Origin: Hyphomonas sp.
Lineage (GTDB): Bacteria; Pseudomonadota; Alphaproteobacteria; Caulobacterales; Hyphomonadaceae
DNA length: 64,000 nt
Direction of reading: 5' to 3'
NCBI GenBank assembly: GCA_013791775.1
Contig: VMTE01000012.1
Location: forward strand, 62,001-126,000
Below the pieces are notes generated by a model, which saw only the letters and a list, made by a program, of their open reading frames with translations, was not told the DNA's origin and searched no databases. A program made the translations under genes and the position numbers. Of this stretch, positions 26,239 through 35,530 are shown piece after piece (within the stretch, counting starts at the first letter, position 1; the number at the start of each line of letters is the position of its first letter).

Positions 26239-26291
26239 ATATATTTCTCCACGGGCGGAAATTCGGGACAGTTAACTTGTTTGAGAAGCAA

Positions 26292-27575
26292 TTAGCTTGC
26301 CGCTTCGATGCGGATGAGGCGCGGGTCTTCGACTGAGACCGAGAGTTTCGCAATCCGGTTAACAGCAGCCTGCATCTGGGCGCGCGGGCAGCGATGGGTG
26401 ACCACGGCGACCGGGCTGGCGCCGCTTTCATCGGCTGAATCCTGCAAGAGCTTGTCGACCGAGACCCCCTCCTCCGCCAGCGCTTCGGTGAGCGCAGCGA
26501 GCGTGCCGGGCTTGTCGGCGAGGCGTACACGGAGGAAAAAAGGCGCGATTTCGGAGTTGTCGCCGGTCACGAAAGGCTGGGCGACGTGGTGTTCGGCGCG
26601 GCCGAAGGCGTTGCGGATGGCCGGGCGGAAGAGTTTCGCGATGTCGCCCATCACGGCGCTGGCGGTCGGTCCGGACCCGGCGCCGGGGCCGGTCAGGACC
26701 ACCGCGCCCAAGGGGTCGCCTTCGATGCGGACGGCGTTCAGCGAGCCATCGACGCGGGCGAGCGCGTGGGCATGCGGCAGAGCCATCGGCTCGACGCGGC
26801 AGACGACGCCGGCCTTGGTCAGCACGCCTTCGGCGATGAGCTTGATGCGGAAGCCGAGACGGTCGGCGAGGCGAAGGTCCAGCAGGCCGATCTCCTCGAT
26901 GCCGCGCACGGCGACCTTGGAGAAATCAAGATCGGCCGAGAAGGCGATGGCCGACAGGATGGCGGCCTTGTGGGCGGCGTCCATGCCGGAAACGTCGAGC
27001 GTCGGGTCCGCCTCGGCATAGCCGCGCTTCTGGGCTTCGGCGAGCACGTCGTCATACGAGCGACCGGTGTCCAGCATGGTGCTGGTGATGAAGTTGCAGG
27101 TGCCGTTGAGGATGCCGGAGACGCGGGCAACCTCGACGCCGGCGAGGCTGTCGCGCAGCACACGGACGACCGGGATGCCGCCCGCAACGGCGGCTTCGAA
27201 CAGGAGGTCCACATGCTTTTCGGACGCCAGCGCGGCCAGCGCCGTGCCGTGCTTGGCGATCAGCGCCTTGTTGGCCGTGACGACATGCTTGCCGGCCTTC
27301 AGGGCGGATTCGACGGCGAACTTGGCCGGGCCATCGGAGCCGCCGATCAGCTCGACGAACACGTCCACATTGGGGTCTTCGGCGAGGGTCGCCGCATCAT
27401 CGAACCAGGCATAGCCATCGGTATTCACCGGCCGGTTGCGGCTCTGCGAGCGGGCGCTCACGCCGGTGATCTCGACCCGTCCGGGCAGCCGGAGGCGCTC
27501 CTGGCGCTGCACCAGCTCGATCAGCCCGGCGCCGACATGGCCAAGCCCTGCAATTCCAATCCTTAACGGCCCCAT
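26292..27575 (-). CDS. hom: Homoserine dehydrogenase
   Basis: Reduces aspartate semialdehyde to homoserine on the way to threonine and methionine. The 427-residue protein has the NAD(P) fold RIGIAGLGHVGAGLIELV, VVTANKALIAKHG, the catalytic region ARVSGILNGTCNFITSTML with GYAEADPTLDVSGMDAAHK, and a C-terminal ACT domain (FFLRVRLADKPGTLAALTEA) for allosteric control, probably by threonine. Preceded on its strand by a repeat and the AlaC-type aminotransferase gene, and followed by glpX. Confidence 0.94.
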   Translation of the reverse strand: MGPLRIGIAGLGHVGAGLIELVQRQERLRLPGRVEITGVSARSQSRNRPVNTDGYAWFDDAATLAEDPNVDVFVELIGGSDGPAKFAVESALKAGKHVVTANKALIAKHGTALAALASEKHVDLLFEAAVAGGIPVVRVLRDSLAGVEVARVSGILNGTCNFITSTMLDTGRSYDDVLAEAQKRGYAEADPTLDVSGMDAAHKAAILSAIAFSADLDFSKVAVRGIEEIGLLDLRLADRLGFRIKLIAEGVLTKAGVVCRVEPMALPHAHALARVDGSLNAVRIEGDPLGAVVLTGPGAGSGPTASAVMGDIAKLFRPAIRNAFGRAEHHVAQPFVTGDNSEIAPFFLRVRLADKPGTLAALTEALAEEGVSVDKLLQDSADESGASPVAVVTHRCPRAQMQAAVNRIAKLSVSVEDPRLIRIEAAS

Positions 27576-27656
27576 GGGGCGCCCCTTACGCTACCGTTCC
27601 GAGGGGGCCATAGCCCGTTTGGAAGGCAGGCGGAAGCCCCTGAGGGGCACACGAAA

Positions 27657-27738
27657 CGTAGGGTGCATTAGGCCAAAGGCCGTAATGCACCAGCGGGCCC
27701 GCAGATCGGTGCATTACGCTTCGCTAATGCACCCTACG
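27657..27738. repeat. Nested inverted repeat with GTGCATTA units
   Basis: Outer arms CGTAGGGTGCATTA (27657-27670) and TAATGCACCCTACG (27725-27738) are perfect over 14 bp; inner arms CGTAATGCACC (27681-27691) and GGTGCATTACG (27708-27718) are perfect over 11 bp. The same GTGCATTA word is thus present four times. It is in the 182-bp gap between the aminotransferase and hom genes. Confidence 0.78.
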
Positions 27739-27757
27739 ATCACGCCTTGCCCGCCCC

Positions 27758-28966
27758 CTACTCCGCCGCCACCGGCTTGATTTCCTTTACGCCATGCGTG
27801 GCGAGGAATTTGCGGATGTTGCGCCCCGCCTGACGGATGCGCTGTTCGTTCTCGACGAGGGCGATGCGGACGTATTCGTCGCCATGCTCGCCGAAGCCGG
27901 CGCCGGGGGCGACGGCGACGTGGGCCTCGTTGATCATCGCCAGCGCGAATTCGAGGCTGCCCATGTGGCGCAGCTTTTCCGGGATCTGGGCCCAGGCGAA
28001 CATGGAAGCCTTGGGGCTCGGGATCGGCCAGCCGGCGCGGGTGAAGCTGTCGACCAGCACATCGCGGCGGGCGCGGTAGATACGGCGCACATCGTCCACA
28101 CAGTCCTGCGGGCCATCGAGCGCAGCAGCAGCGGCGACCTGGATCGGCGTGTAAGCACCATAATCGAGATAGGATTTCACGCGGGCAAGCGCGGCGATCA
28201 GCTTGTCATTGCCGGCCACGAACCCGATGCGCCAGCCGGCCATCGAATAGGTTTTCGACATGGTGGTGAACTCGACCGCGATATCCTTCGCGCCGTCCAC
28301 CTGCAGGATCGAGGGCGTCGGCTCCTCAAAGTAGATCTCGTTATACGCAAGGTCCGACAGGATCCAGAGATCGTGCTTCTTCGCGAACTTCACGGCCTCC
28401 TTGTAGAAGTCGAGATCGCAGACGGCGGCGGTGGGGTTCGACGGGAAGCACAGGACCATCGCGGTCGGCGGCGGCACGGAATAGCGCACGGCCCGGCCGA
28501 GGTTCGACAGGTACTGTTCCGGCGTATGGGCGGGCACGCCGCGGATCGAGGCGCCGGCGATGATGAAGCCGAAATGGTGAAGCGGATAGGACGGATCGGG
28601 TGCAAGGATGACATCGCCCGGCGCGCTGATCGCCTGGGCGAGATTGGCAAAACCTTCCTTCGAGCCGAGCGTGACGATGACCTCGCGCTCCTTGTCGAGC
28701 ACGACGCCGAAGCGGCGCTTGTAGTAATCGGTCAGGGCACGGCGCAGGCCGGGGATGCCGCGCGAAGCCGAATAGCCGTTGACGTCCGGCTTGCGGGCCG
28801 TCTCGACCAGCTTGTCGACGATGTGCTTGGGCGTCGGCAGGTCCGGGTTGCCCATGCCGAGGTCGATGATGTCGGCGCCCTTGGCGCGAAGGGCGGCCTT
28901 GGTGCGGTTGACCTGTTCGAAGACGTAGGGCGGCAGGCGCCGGATCTTGTGAAAATCGGTGTTCAT
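27758..28966 (-). CDS. alaC: PLP-dependent aminotransferase, AlaC/LL-DAP-aminotransferase type
   Basis: A class I/II aminotransferase of 402 residues. DIIDLGMGNPDLPTPKHIV is the N-terminal family motif, NGYSASRGIPGLRRAL follows, FPSNPTAAVCD carries the substrate Asn, and MSKTYSMAGWRIGF holds the PLP-binding Lys. Closest in pattern to alanine aminotransferase AlaC, which makes alanine from pyruvate. Its ATG overlaps the stop of an upstream lipoprotein gene (ATGA), and hom follows, so an amino-acid-synthesis role is consistent. Substrate assignment is tentative. Confidence 0.85.
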   Translation of the reverse strand: MNTDFHKIRRLPPYVFEQVNRTKAALRAKGADIIDLGMGNPDLPTPKHIVDKLVETARKPDVNGYSASRGIPGLRRALTDYYKRRFGVVLDKEREVIVTLGSKEGFANLAQAISAPGDVILAPDPSYPLHHFGFIIAGASIRGVPAHTPEQYLSNLGRAVRYSVPPPTAMVLCFPSNPTAAVCDLDFYKEAVKFAKKHDLWILSDLAYNEIYFEEPTPSILQVDGAKDIAVEFTTMSKTYSMAGWRIGFVAGNDKLIAALARVKSYLDYGAYTPIQVAAAAALDGPQDCVDDVRRIYRARRDVLVDSFTRAGWPIPSPKASMFAWAQIPEKLRHMGSLEFALAMINEAHVAVAPGAGFGEHGDEYVRIALVENEQRIRQAGRNIRKFLATHGVKEIKPVAAE

Positions 28967-29406
28967 GGCGTCATCAGGCCTTCAGTTACGCGCGGCACGT
29001 TGAAACTGGCCCGGATCGCCGCAATCTCGGTTTCAGTCAGGAAATCCGCCTCGGGCAGCGGGGGGCCGAACGAGGCGCGAATCTCGGCGGCGATGGCCGC
29101 AATCTCCGCAGCGCCGTTAAGGGACACCTGCGCGCGCGGGTCTGAATCGAACGCCGCCTGGAGGCTGGCCAGATCGACGGCGGACACCGATAACGCAGCG
29201 CCCGGCGTCCAACTCGCATCAATCGTGGGGATTTCGGCCACCGACGGATAGCCCTCGCCGCGTATCTCGGTGCGGCGCGCGGCATACCAGTCCGGCGCAT
29301 CGTTAATGGCTGAGCGAACCTTCGAAAACGAAGATGTGCACGCTGTGGCCAGCAAAAGTGGCACGCCACAAAGGAGAATCGCCGTGTTTTTCATGGTTAA
29401 GCTCAT
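28963..29406 (-). CDS. Putative lipoprotein, unknown function
   Basis: A 147-residue protein with a lipoprotein signal (positively charged start, then ILLCGVPLLLATAC with Cys as the lipidation site). The mature part has no recognised domain; EIAAIAAEIRASFG and EIAAIRASF near the end look like two amphipathic helices of similar sequence. Start codon shares a very short 26-bp intergenic region with divergent phaC, and its stop overlaps alaC. Why a lipoprotein is coupled to an aminotransferase is not clear. Confidence 0.7.
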   Translation of the reverse strand: MSLTMKNTAILLCGVPLLLATACTSSFSKVRSAINDAPDWYAARRTEIRGEGYPSVAEIPTIDASWTPGAALSVSAVDLASLQAAFDSDPRAQVSLNGAAEIAAIAAEIRASFGPPLPEADFLTETEIAAIRASFNVPRVTEGLMTP

Positions 29407-29410
29407 TAAA

Positions 29411-29425
29411 TCACAAATATTGTGA
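29411..29425. promoter_or_regulatory. Palindrome between divergent lipoprotein and phaC genes
   Basis: TCACAA-ATA-TTGTGA is a perfect 6-bp inverted repeat with a 3-nt spacer, located in a 26-bp gap between two divergent start codons. It would block both promoters or ribosome-binding regions if bound by a protein. The regulator is not identified. Confidence 0.45.
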
Positions 29426-29432
29426 TGGATAG

Positions 29433-31298
29433 ATGAGCCTGAAAATCGGGGCAGAACTAGGACCTATGAGCAGCGCCAAGCCACCTACCACCGGACAGGA
29501 ACCACTTGCGGCGCTGATGGCGGCGCAGGATCCGATGCGCTGGCAGATCCTGATGACCACGCTTGCGCTGGCCAATACCGAGTCCCAGGCGCTGATGAGC
29601 GAGATCATGACGGGCTCCGGCCCCCTCGCCACGGTGACCAAAGGCGACCCGATGGGCGCCTCGGAGGCATTCCGGCAGGTCGGCATCAACCTGGCAACGA
29701 ATCCTCAGGCGCTGATGCAAGCCAATCTCGAGCTGATGCAGGGCTGGATGAAGCTCTGGCAGGAGATGGTCTCCGAAACGCTCTCGCAGGAGCCGCAGCA
29801 GGAGAAGGACAAGCGCTTTGCCGATCCCGAATGGCAGGCAAATCCGGCCTTCAAGTTCATCCGCAAGGCCTATGACGTCAATTCGAAATGGATGAACAGC
29901 CTGGCCGACCGCGCCGCCGGCATGGACCCGGCCGTACAGTTGCGCGCGCGCTTCTTCATGCAGCTGCTGACCGAAAGCCTGTCGCCCACCAACTTCCTCG
30001 GCACCAACCCGCAAGCGCTTCGCACCTTCATCGAGAGCGGCGGCGAAAGCGTGCTGGCCGGTCTGCGCATGGCGCGCGAGGATGTCCGCAAGGGTAATGG
30101 CAAGCTGTATATCTCGCAGACGGACGAGACACCGTTTGAGTTGGGCGTGAACGTTGCCACCGCCCCCGGCGAGGTTGTGTTCCGAAACGACCTCATCGAG
30201 CTGATCCAATACAAGCCGACCCAGGAGATGGCTTATTCCAAGCCGCTGGTGATCTTCCCGCCCTGGATCAACAAGTTCTACATTCTCGACCTGCGCGAAG
30301 AAAACTCGATGATCCGCTGGCTGGTGGACAAGGGACTGACTGTGTTCGTCGTGTCCTGGCGCTCGGCCGACAAGGTCACCAAGGACTATGACTGGGACGA
30401 CTACGTCAAGAAGGGCGTCTACGCCGCAGTTGAGGCGGCGTTGCAGGCGTCCGGCGCGAAACAGCTGAACGCGGTGGGCTATTGCATCGGCGGCACGCTG
30501 CTGACCTCCACCCTCGCCCACATGGCAGCCACCAGCTACGACAAGATTTCGGCCGCCACCTTCTTTGCCTCACAGTCGGATTTCGAACTGGCGGGCGACC
30601 TGAAAGTGTTCACCGATGGCCCTGGCCGGGACTATGTTTACGGCCTGATCGACGAACATGGCGGGATCATGCCCGGCAAGGAAATGTACGAAACGTTCAA
30701 CTGGCTCCGCCCGATCGACCTCGTCTGGCGCTACGTTGTCGATATGTACATGCTGGGCAAGCCTCCGCGCCCGTTCGACCTGCTCTACTGGAACGCAGAC
30801 CAGACCAACATTCCGGGGCCCATTCACCGTCGCTACCTCAAGAACTGCTATTCAGAAAACCAGTTGGCGCGCGGTGAATATACCGTGCTCGGACAAAAAG
30901 TGAGCATCGGCGACATCAGGATCCCAGTGATGCTGCAGGCGTCGAAGGACGATCACATCGTGCCGTACGAAAGCGTGTTCCGCTCCGCCAAGCTGTATGG
31001 CGGCGACGCGTCCTTCGTGCTCTCCGGATCAGGCCACATTGCCGGCGTGGTGAACCACCCGGACGCCAAAAAATACCAGCACTGGACAAACCCCGGCAAA
31101 CTGGGCGCCTCGGCAAACGAATGGCTGGAAACGGCCACCGAAACCGGCGGCAGCTGGTGGCCAACCTGGTGGGACTGGCTGCGTCCCAAGTCTGGCCGCA
31201 AGGTCAAGGCAGTGGAGCCGAAGGACATGGGCCTCGGCGCGGCGCCGGGCAGCTACGCCCGGGTGCGCTTGTCCGACATTCCTCTGCCGCAGGGCTGA
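29433..31298 (+). CDS. phaC: Class I poly(3-hydroxyalkanoate) synthase
   Basis: Polymerises 3-hydroxyacyl-CoA to storage polyester on granules. The 621-residue protein has the alpha/beta-hydrolase lipase-like box GYCIGG with nucleophilic Cys, the catalytic Asp in SKDDHIVP, and the His in GSGHIAGVVNHP. Other family blocks are FPPWINKFYILDLREENSM, FVVSWRSADK, and WNADQTNIPGPIH. Length fits class I (no PhaE/PhaR subunit). phaA, phaB and phasin genes are not in the window. ATG 29466 (AGGA upstream) is an alternative start. The gene is convergent with argC with only 7 bp between. Confidence 0.95.
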   Translation: MSLKIGAELGPMSSAKPPTTGQEPLAALMAAQDPMRWQILMTTLALANTESQALMSEIMTGSGPLATVTKGDPMGASEAFRQVGINLATNPQALMQANLELMQGWMKLWQEMVSETLSQEPQQEKDKRFADPEWQANPAFKFIRKAYDVNSKWMNSLADRAAGMDPAVQLRARFFMQLLTESLSPTNFLGTNPQALRTFIESGGESVLAGLRMAREDVRKGNGKLYISQTDETPFELGVNVATAPGEVVFRNDLIELIQYKPTQEMAYSKPLVIFPPWINKFYILDLREENSMIRWLVDKGLTVFVVSWRSADKVTKDYDWDDYVKKGVYAAVEAALQASGAKQLNAVGYCIGGTLLTSTLAHMAATSYDKISAATFFASQSDFELAGDLKVFTDGPGRDYVYGLIDEHGGIMPGKEMYETFNWLRPIDLVWRYVVDMYMLGKPPRPFDLLYWNADQTNIPGPIHRRYLKNCYSENQLARGEYTVLGQKVSIGDIRIPVMLQASKDDHIVPYESVFRSAKLYGGDASFVLSGSGHIAGVVNHPDAKKYQHWTNPGKLGASANEWLETATETGGSWWPTWWDWLRPKSGRKVKAVEPKDMGLGAAPGSYARVRLSDIPLPQG

Positions 31299-31305
31299 GA
31301 GGCCC

Positions 31306-32241
31306 CTACCCCTCGAGCCCGGCGCTTTCATCCAGCCCCAGCGCGATGTTGAGGTTCTGAACGGCTGCGCCCGACGCGCCCTTCCCGAGATTGTCCAGGC
31401 GCGCGACGAGGCGGGCCTGTTCGTCATTGCCGAAAACATAGAGCTCGAGCCGGTTGGTATCGTTGCAGCCTTCGGCGCCGAGCGTCTTGACCGCGTCGCA
31501 GTCGGCCAGGCTGATGACCTGCACGAACTTTTCGCCCTGATACGCCGCTTTCAGCATCGAATGGATGGCCGCGCGTTTCGGTTTCTTGGGCAGCGCCCAG
31601 AGCGGCAGCGGCACCTCGATGATCATGCCCTGCGCAAACCGGCCGACCGCCGGCAGGAACATCGGCGTGTGCGACAGGCCGGCATGTTTCTTCATTTCCG
31701 GCGGATGCTTGTGCGCCTGTCCCGTGGCGTAGATGCGGTAATTGTCTTCGGTCTGGCGCTCTTCGAATTCCGCGATCATCGGCTTGCCGCCGCCGGAATA
31801 ACCGGAGACGGCGTTGACCGTGACCGGCCAGTCTGTCGGCAGCAGGCCGGAGACGACAAGCGGGCGCACCAGCGCGATGAAGCCGGTGGGATAGCAGCCC
31901 GGATTCGAGATCCGTGTGGACGCAGCGATGGCCGACCGCTGGCCCTTGTCCATCTCCGGAAAGCCGTAGACCCAGCCCGCTGACGTGCGGTGGGCGGTCG
32001 AGGCGTCAATGATGACCGTGTTGGGATTGGATACGAGGCTGACCGCAAGACGCGCGGCATCATCCGGCAGGCAAAGGATCACCGCATCGGACTTGCTCAT
32101 CAGGGCGGCCCGCGCGGCGATATTCTTGCGCTTCGCTTCGTCGATCGAGATGACCTCGAGATCGCCGCGGGCTTTCAGGCGCGCGGCGATCTGCAGGCCG
32201 GTCGTCCCGGCTTCGCCATCGATGAAGACTTTGGGCTTCAT
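31306..32241 (-). CDS. argC: N-acetyl-gamma-glutamyl-phosphate reductase (type 2)
   Basis: Third step of arginine synthesis. The 311-residue protein has the short-type layout: [17 protein letters not shown] (NADP fold), [29 protein letters not shown], and [16 protein letters not shown] with the active-site Cys. ATG 32241 is preceded by GAGGAG at proper spacing. The open frame runs 23 codons further upstream, but that part is translated from the intergenic repeat and is not likely protein. The S9/L13 operon lies upstream on the same strand, ended by its own terminator. Confidence 0.93.
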   Translation of the reverse strand: MKPKVFIDGEAGTTGLQIAARLKARGDLEVISIDEAKRKNIAARAALMSKSDAVILCLPDDAARLAVSLVSNPNTVIIDASTAHRTSAGWVYGFPEMDKGQRSAIAASTRISNPGCYPTGFIALVRPLVVSGLLPTDWPVTVNAVSGYSGGGKPMIAEFEERQTEDNYRIYATGQAHKHPPEMKKHAGLSHTPMFLPAVGRFAQGMIIEVPLPLWALPKKPKRAAIHSMLKAAYQGEKFVQVISLADCDAVKTLGAEGCNDTNRLELYVFGNDEQARLVARLDNLGKGASGAAVQNLNIALGLDESAGLEG

Positions 32242-32262
32242 ATGATCTCCTCGGTTCCTTGA

Positions 32263-32386
32263 AGCCCCCTCTCCCTCTGGGGAGAGGGGGTTGGGGGTGA
32301 GGGGGCGCAACGCCGAGACGTTGCGTTGCTTATCTGGCGGAGCTCCCCCTCACCCCTGCCCCTCTCCCGGTGGGAGAGGGGTTTCA
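32263..32386. repeat. GC-rich palindromic repeat (ccctctccc...gggagaggg family)
   Basis: Two hairpins, CCCCCTCTCCCTCTGGGGAGAGGGGG on the left and CCCCTCTCCCGGTGGGAGAGGGG on the right, are themselves inverted relative to each other, each flanked by a ggtgaggggg / ccccctcacc box. The element fills the gap between argC and rpsI. Similar ccctctcccc/gggagagggg intergenic repeats are widespread in proteobacteria. Confidence 0.75.
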
Positions 32387-32400
32387 GTGACGTGAACCCC

Positions 32401-32434
32401 AAAACAAAACGGGCGCCTCGTTTCCGAAGCGCCC
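32401..32434 (-). terminator. Rho-independent terminator of rplM-rpsI
   Basis: On the reverse strand GGGCGCTTCG pairs with CGAGGCGCCC (10 bp, one G-T pair) round a 4-nt loop and is followed by GTTTTGTTTT. It lies 29 nt past the rpsI stop. Confidence 0.9.
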
Positions 32435-32463
32435 GCCAGAAAACTGGATAAACCTTTTGCGGT

Positions 32464-32946
32464 TTAGCGCTTCGAGAACTGGAAGCTGCGGCGGGCTTTC
32501 GCCTTGCCGTACTTCTTGCGTTCGACGACGCGCGGATCGCGGGTCATGAAGCCGAACGGCTTCAGCACGGCGCGAAGGCCCGGCTCGTAGTTCACGAGCG
32601 CGCGCGAAATGCCGTGGCGAACGGCGCCGGCCTGACCCATGAGGCCCGAACCCTTGACCGTGCAGATGACATCAAACTCGCTGGCGCGGCCGGCTTCGAT
32701 CAGCGGCTGGGCGATGACCATGCGCAGCACGGGGCGCGCGAAGTAGGTTTCCTGATCCCGGCCGTTGATCGTGATCTTGCCCGAACCGCGCTTGATCCAG
32801 ACGCGGGCCGTGGCTTCCTTCCGGCGGCCGGTGCCATAGGCGCGGCCCTGGGCATCAATCTTCGGTTCAACCTTGGCAACAGGCTGCGCCGAAGGTGCGC
32901 CGGTCATTGCGCCAAGGTCTTTCAGGGAAGCAGAGGTATCGGTCAT
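32464..32946 (-). CDS. rpsI: 30S ribosomal protein S9
   Basis: A 160-residue ribosomal protein; the core begins [17 protein letters not shown] and ends with the tRNA-contacting tail [17 protein letters not shown]. The N-terminus is about 35 residues longer than E. coli S9, as is common in alphaproteobacteria. Five nt downstream of rplM, in the usual L13-S9 operon. Confidence 0.97.
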   Translation of the reverse strand: MTDTSASLKDLGAMTGAPSAQPVAKVEPKIDAQGRAYGTGRRKEATARVWIKRGSGKITINGRDQETYFARPVLRMVIAQPLIEAGRASEFDVICTVKGSGLMGQAGAVRHGISRALVNYEPGLRAVLKPFGFMTRDPRVVERKKYGKAKARRSFQFSKR

Positions 32947-32951
32947 GTGGA

Positions 32952-33416
32952 TCAGGCCGTTTTCGAGTTCTTGCGGTTCATCGATTTGAAGTCGACGAGC
33001 TCGGGTTGTTGGGCGACGTGCGGATGTTCCGCGCCGGCATAAATTCGAAGCTTGCCGAACTGCTGACGCGACAGCGCGCTTTCACGCGGCATCATGCGCT
33101 TCACGGCGAGCTCAAGTGCGCGCTCCGGGAAACGGCCGGACAAGATCTTGCCTGCCGTCGTGGTCTTGATCCCGCCGGCATAGCCGGTGTGGCGGTGGTA
33201 GACCTTGTCGGCCAGCTTGTTGCCGGTGAACACGGCTTTCTCGGCGTTGATGACGACGACATGATCGCCGGTATCAACGTGCGGAGTAAAGTCAGGGCGA
33301 TGCTTGCCGCGAAGACGTTTGGCGACGTAAGAAGCAAGGCGTCCGACGACGACGTCTGTCGCGTCGATCACGACCCAATTTGTCTCTACGCCGACGGGTG
33401 CGTTATAGGTTTTCAT
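32952..33416 (-). CDS. rplM: 50S ribosomal protein L13
   Basis: A 154-residue early-assembly protein of the large subunit. Seen are [38 protein letters not shown], and [20 protein letters not shown], all standard L13 segments. It is the first gene of the L13-S9 operon and is divergent from a lipoprotein gene with a 38-bp gap, so the promoter must overlap the start region of that gene. Confidence 0.97.
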   Translation of the reverse strand: MKTYNAPVGVETNWVVIDATDVVVGRLASYVAKRLRGKHRPDFTPHVDTGDHVVVINAEKAVFTGNKLADKVYHRHTGYAGGIKTTTAGKILSGRFPERALELAVKRMMPRESALSRQQFGKLRIYAGAEHPHVAQQPELVDFKSMNRKNSKTA

Positions 33417-33454
33417 TGCTCTGCTCAGAGCCTCTCAATTTCGGAGTTCCAGGA

Positions 33455-34429
33455 ATGCAAATTAAGGGCTGGCGTTTAGTCGCCGCTTCTCCCTTTGTCA
33501 ACGCGGTCGCCGGGGCCATCCTGCTTTTAGGCGCAGCGGCTTGTTCGCGCGGCGAAAAAGAGCCTGAAGCCCCCCCGCAAGCTGCCCCAATTGCTGCAGG
33601 ATTGGAGCTTCCGGCCGTCTGGTCAACCCGCGCCCTTTCGGGCCCGGTGAAGGGCGTTGCCATGTCGGCAGGCTCGGGCGCCCTGCTGGCGGTTGCCTAT
33701 GACCGGGGCGGACTCGAGTTTTTCGACATGGAAGGCGAACGGATCGGCGAACCGGCCCTGTTCCGGCTCCGGGCCCTTGCCGACGGGCGCTACACCACTG
33801 TGGGCGACACCCCGCTGACCCTGTTTCCGGGCGTCACCGAGGCGGGGGAGCTGAAAGGCTATATCTACAGCCCCGGCCTGATGGCCCCGACGCAGATTGA
33901 CCTGCCGATCCCGGAGGACCGCTCGGTTCAGGGAATCTGTTCGGGCGAGGCCGGCTCGAAAGGCCTGATCCGGATCGCCTACTGGACGCTGACCGACAGC
34001 AGTTCGCTGACCACGGGTGTCCTGACCGCCACGAATGGGGACCTTGCCTGGATCCCGGAAGCGGCGACGCTGTCCGACTTCCCGGTAAAGTCCTGCGTGT
34101 TTGCCTACGACACGCTGGTTGCCTCCCCGGTTGCCCAAGGCGCAGCCTCTCTGACGCGGGGCGAGTATTCCGCCCTCCTGTCCCTTCAGGAAGGCAAGCC
34201 GATCCAGATCTCGACCGACTACGGCATGACCACCACGGACGTGCATGTGCGCGATGGCATCACGATTCCGGCGCCGCTGAACCCGACCGCCATCACGGCG
34301 CTCGGTACCTTGCCTGCCGGGGGCTACCCCGGCGGTGTGGTGGTGGTGGCCGGCGAGAATGCCGAAGGCGAACACCGCGTGGTGTTCATCGACCCGAGCG
34401 AAATCACCCTCGAACCGGTCAAGGATTAG
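33455..34429 (+). CDS. Putative lipoprotein, unknown function
   Basis: A 324-residue exported protein. Signal peptide AGAILLLGAAAC is followed by a polar, Glu/Pro-rich linker (SRGEKEPEAPPQAAP); Cys lipidation is plausible though the -3 position is Ala rather than Leu. The mature part resembles a beta-propeller by its repeated short strands (VKGVAMSAGSGALLAVAYD; GGLEFFDMEGERIG) but I recognise no named family. ATG 33455 has GGAG nine nt upstream. The 3' end overlaps the convergent haem A synthase gene by 11 bp. Confidence 0.72.
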   Translation: MQIKGWRLVAASPFVNAVAGAILLLGAAACSRGEKEPEAPPQAAPIAAGLELPAVWSTRALSGPVKGVAMSAGSGALLAVAYDRGGLEFFDMEGERIGEPALFRLRALADGRYTTVGDTPLTLFPGVTEAGELKGYIYSPGLMAPTQIDLPIPEDRSVQGICSGEAGSKGLIRIAYWTLTDSSSLTTGVLTATNGDLAWIPEAATLSDFPVKSCVFAYDTLVASPVAQGAASLTRGEYSALLSLQEGKPIQISTDYGMTTTDVHVRDGITIPAPLNPTAITALGTLPAGGYPGGVVVVAGENAEGEHRVVFIDPSEITLEPVKD

Positions 34430-35453
34430 GCCGAACCGACGCGCGCCAGGCGAGATAGACGGCGGCGAGCGTCACGATCACGCCGAGCCCCTGATGCACC
34501 AGTGCGAGTGTCAGGGGCGCGGCGTTGAGCAGGGTCAGGATTCCCCAGAAAGCCTGGACGCTGACCAGGCCGGCAAGCACCGCGAACGGGCGCGCCAGCG
34601 GCGTGAACCGGTAGCGCCAGGCCGCCAGCAGGCTGATCGCCCAGAGCGTATAGGCCATGAAACGGTGGTTGAACTGGGTGGCCGCGCGGCCCTCGAAAAA
34701 GCTGCGCAGGCCCAGATCTGACTGGATGTACTGACCGGGAAACAGCTCCCCCGCCATCAGCGGCCAGTCATTGTAGGTGCGGCCCGCATCGAGCCCCGCC
34801 ACCAGTGCGCCGGCGGCCATCTGCACGAAAATCAGGACAAGGAGACCGATGGCGACCTGGCGCGTTCGCCCCGGCGCGGGAGTGCGCGCGTCCCTGCCAA
34901 GCGACAGCCAGAGCCAGCCGATCACGCACAGGATCAGCAGCGCGAGACTGAAATGCGTCATCAGCCGGTAGGGCGCGACCGAAACACGGTCCGTGTCGCC
35001 CATGCCGCTGGAAACCATCCACCAGCCGATGGCGCCCTGCAGGCCGCCCAGGGCGACAAGGCCCAACAGCTTCCAGCCGAGGCCATTGCCCAGCCAGCGG
35101 CGGGCGGCAAACACGGCAAAGCCCACCACAGCGACGAGCCCGATGAACCGTCCAAGCTGGCGGTGCGCCCATTCCCACCAGTAAATGAACTGGAACTCGG
35201 ACAGGGTCATGCCGGTGTTCTGCAACTTGTACTGGGTGGTTTCGCGGTACTTCTCGAACTCGGAGAGCCAGGTGGCCGTGTCCATCGGCGGCAAGGCGCC
35301 CTTGAGGGGCTGCCATTCGGTGATCGAGAGGCCGGAATCGGTGAGGCGGGTCGCGCCGCCCACGAGAATCGTGCCGTAAACCATGAGGCCGAGCAGGATC
35401 AGCCAAGCGCGGATCCAGCGTGCGGCAACAGGCGAAATTGTGTATGTCGTCAT
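34419..35453 (-). CDS. ctaA: Haem A synthase (Cox15/CtaA)
   Basis: Converts haem O to haem A for aa3-type cytochrome oxidase, in the inner membrane. The 344-residue protein has about eight membrane helices. Conserved His residues are seen in EWAHRQLGR, MTHFSLALL, FNHRFMAY and LVHQGLG. TRLTDSGLSITEWQPLKGALPP is the alphaproteobacterial/mitochondrial-type signature after helix 1. ATG 35453 is used; an upstream ATG at 35474 is in frame. Other cytochrome-oxidase assembly genes are not adjacent. Confidence 0.93.
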   Translation of the reverse strand: MTTYTISPVAARWIRAWLILLGLMVYGTILVGGATRLTDSGLSITEWQPLKGALPPMDTATWLSEFEKYRETTQYKLQNTGMTLSEFQFIYWWEWAHRQLGRFIGLVAVVGFAVFAARRWLGNGLGWKLLGLVALGGLQGAIGWWMVSSGMGDTDRVSVAPYRLMTHFSLALLILCVIGWLWLSLGRDARTPAPGRTRQVAIGLLVLIFVQMAAGALVAGLDAGRTYNDWPLMAGELFPGQYIQSDLGLRSFFEGRAATQFNHRFMAYTLWAISLLAAWRYRFTPLARPFAVLAGLVSVQAFWGILTLLNAAPLTLALVHQGLGVIVTLAAVYLAWRASVRPNP

Positions 35454-35530
35454 GCGGTCTAGATCACCCAGCAACGCGCACGATCAAGAGGCGCCAACGT
35501 CGCACACCGGGCCCGGAGGCCATCAATCCC

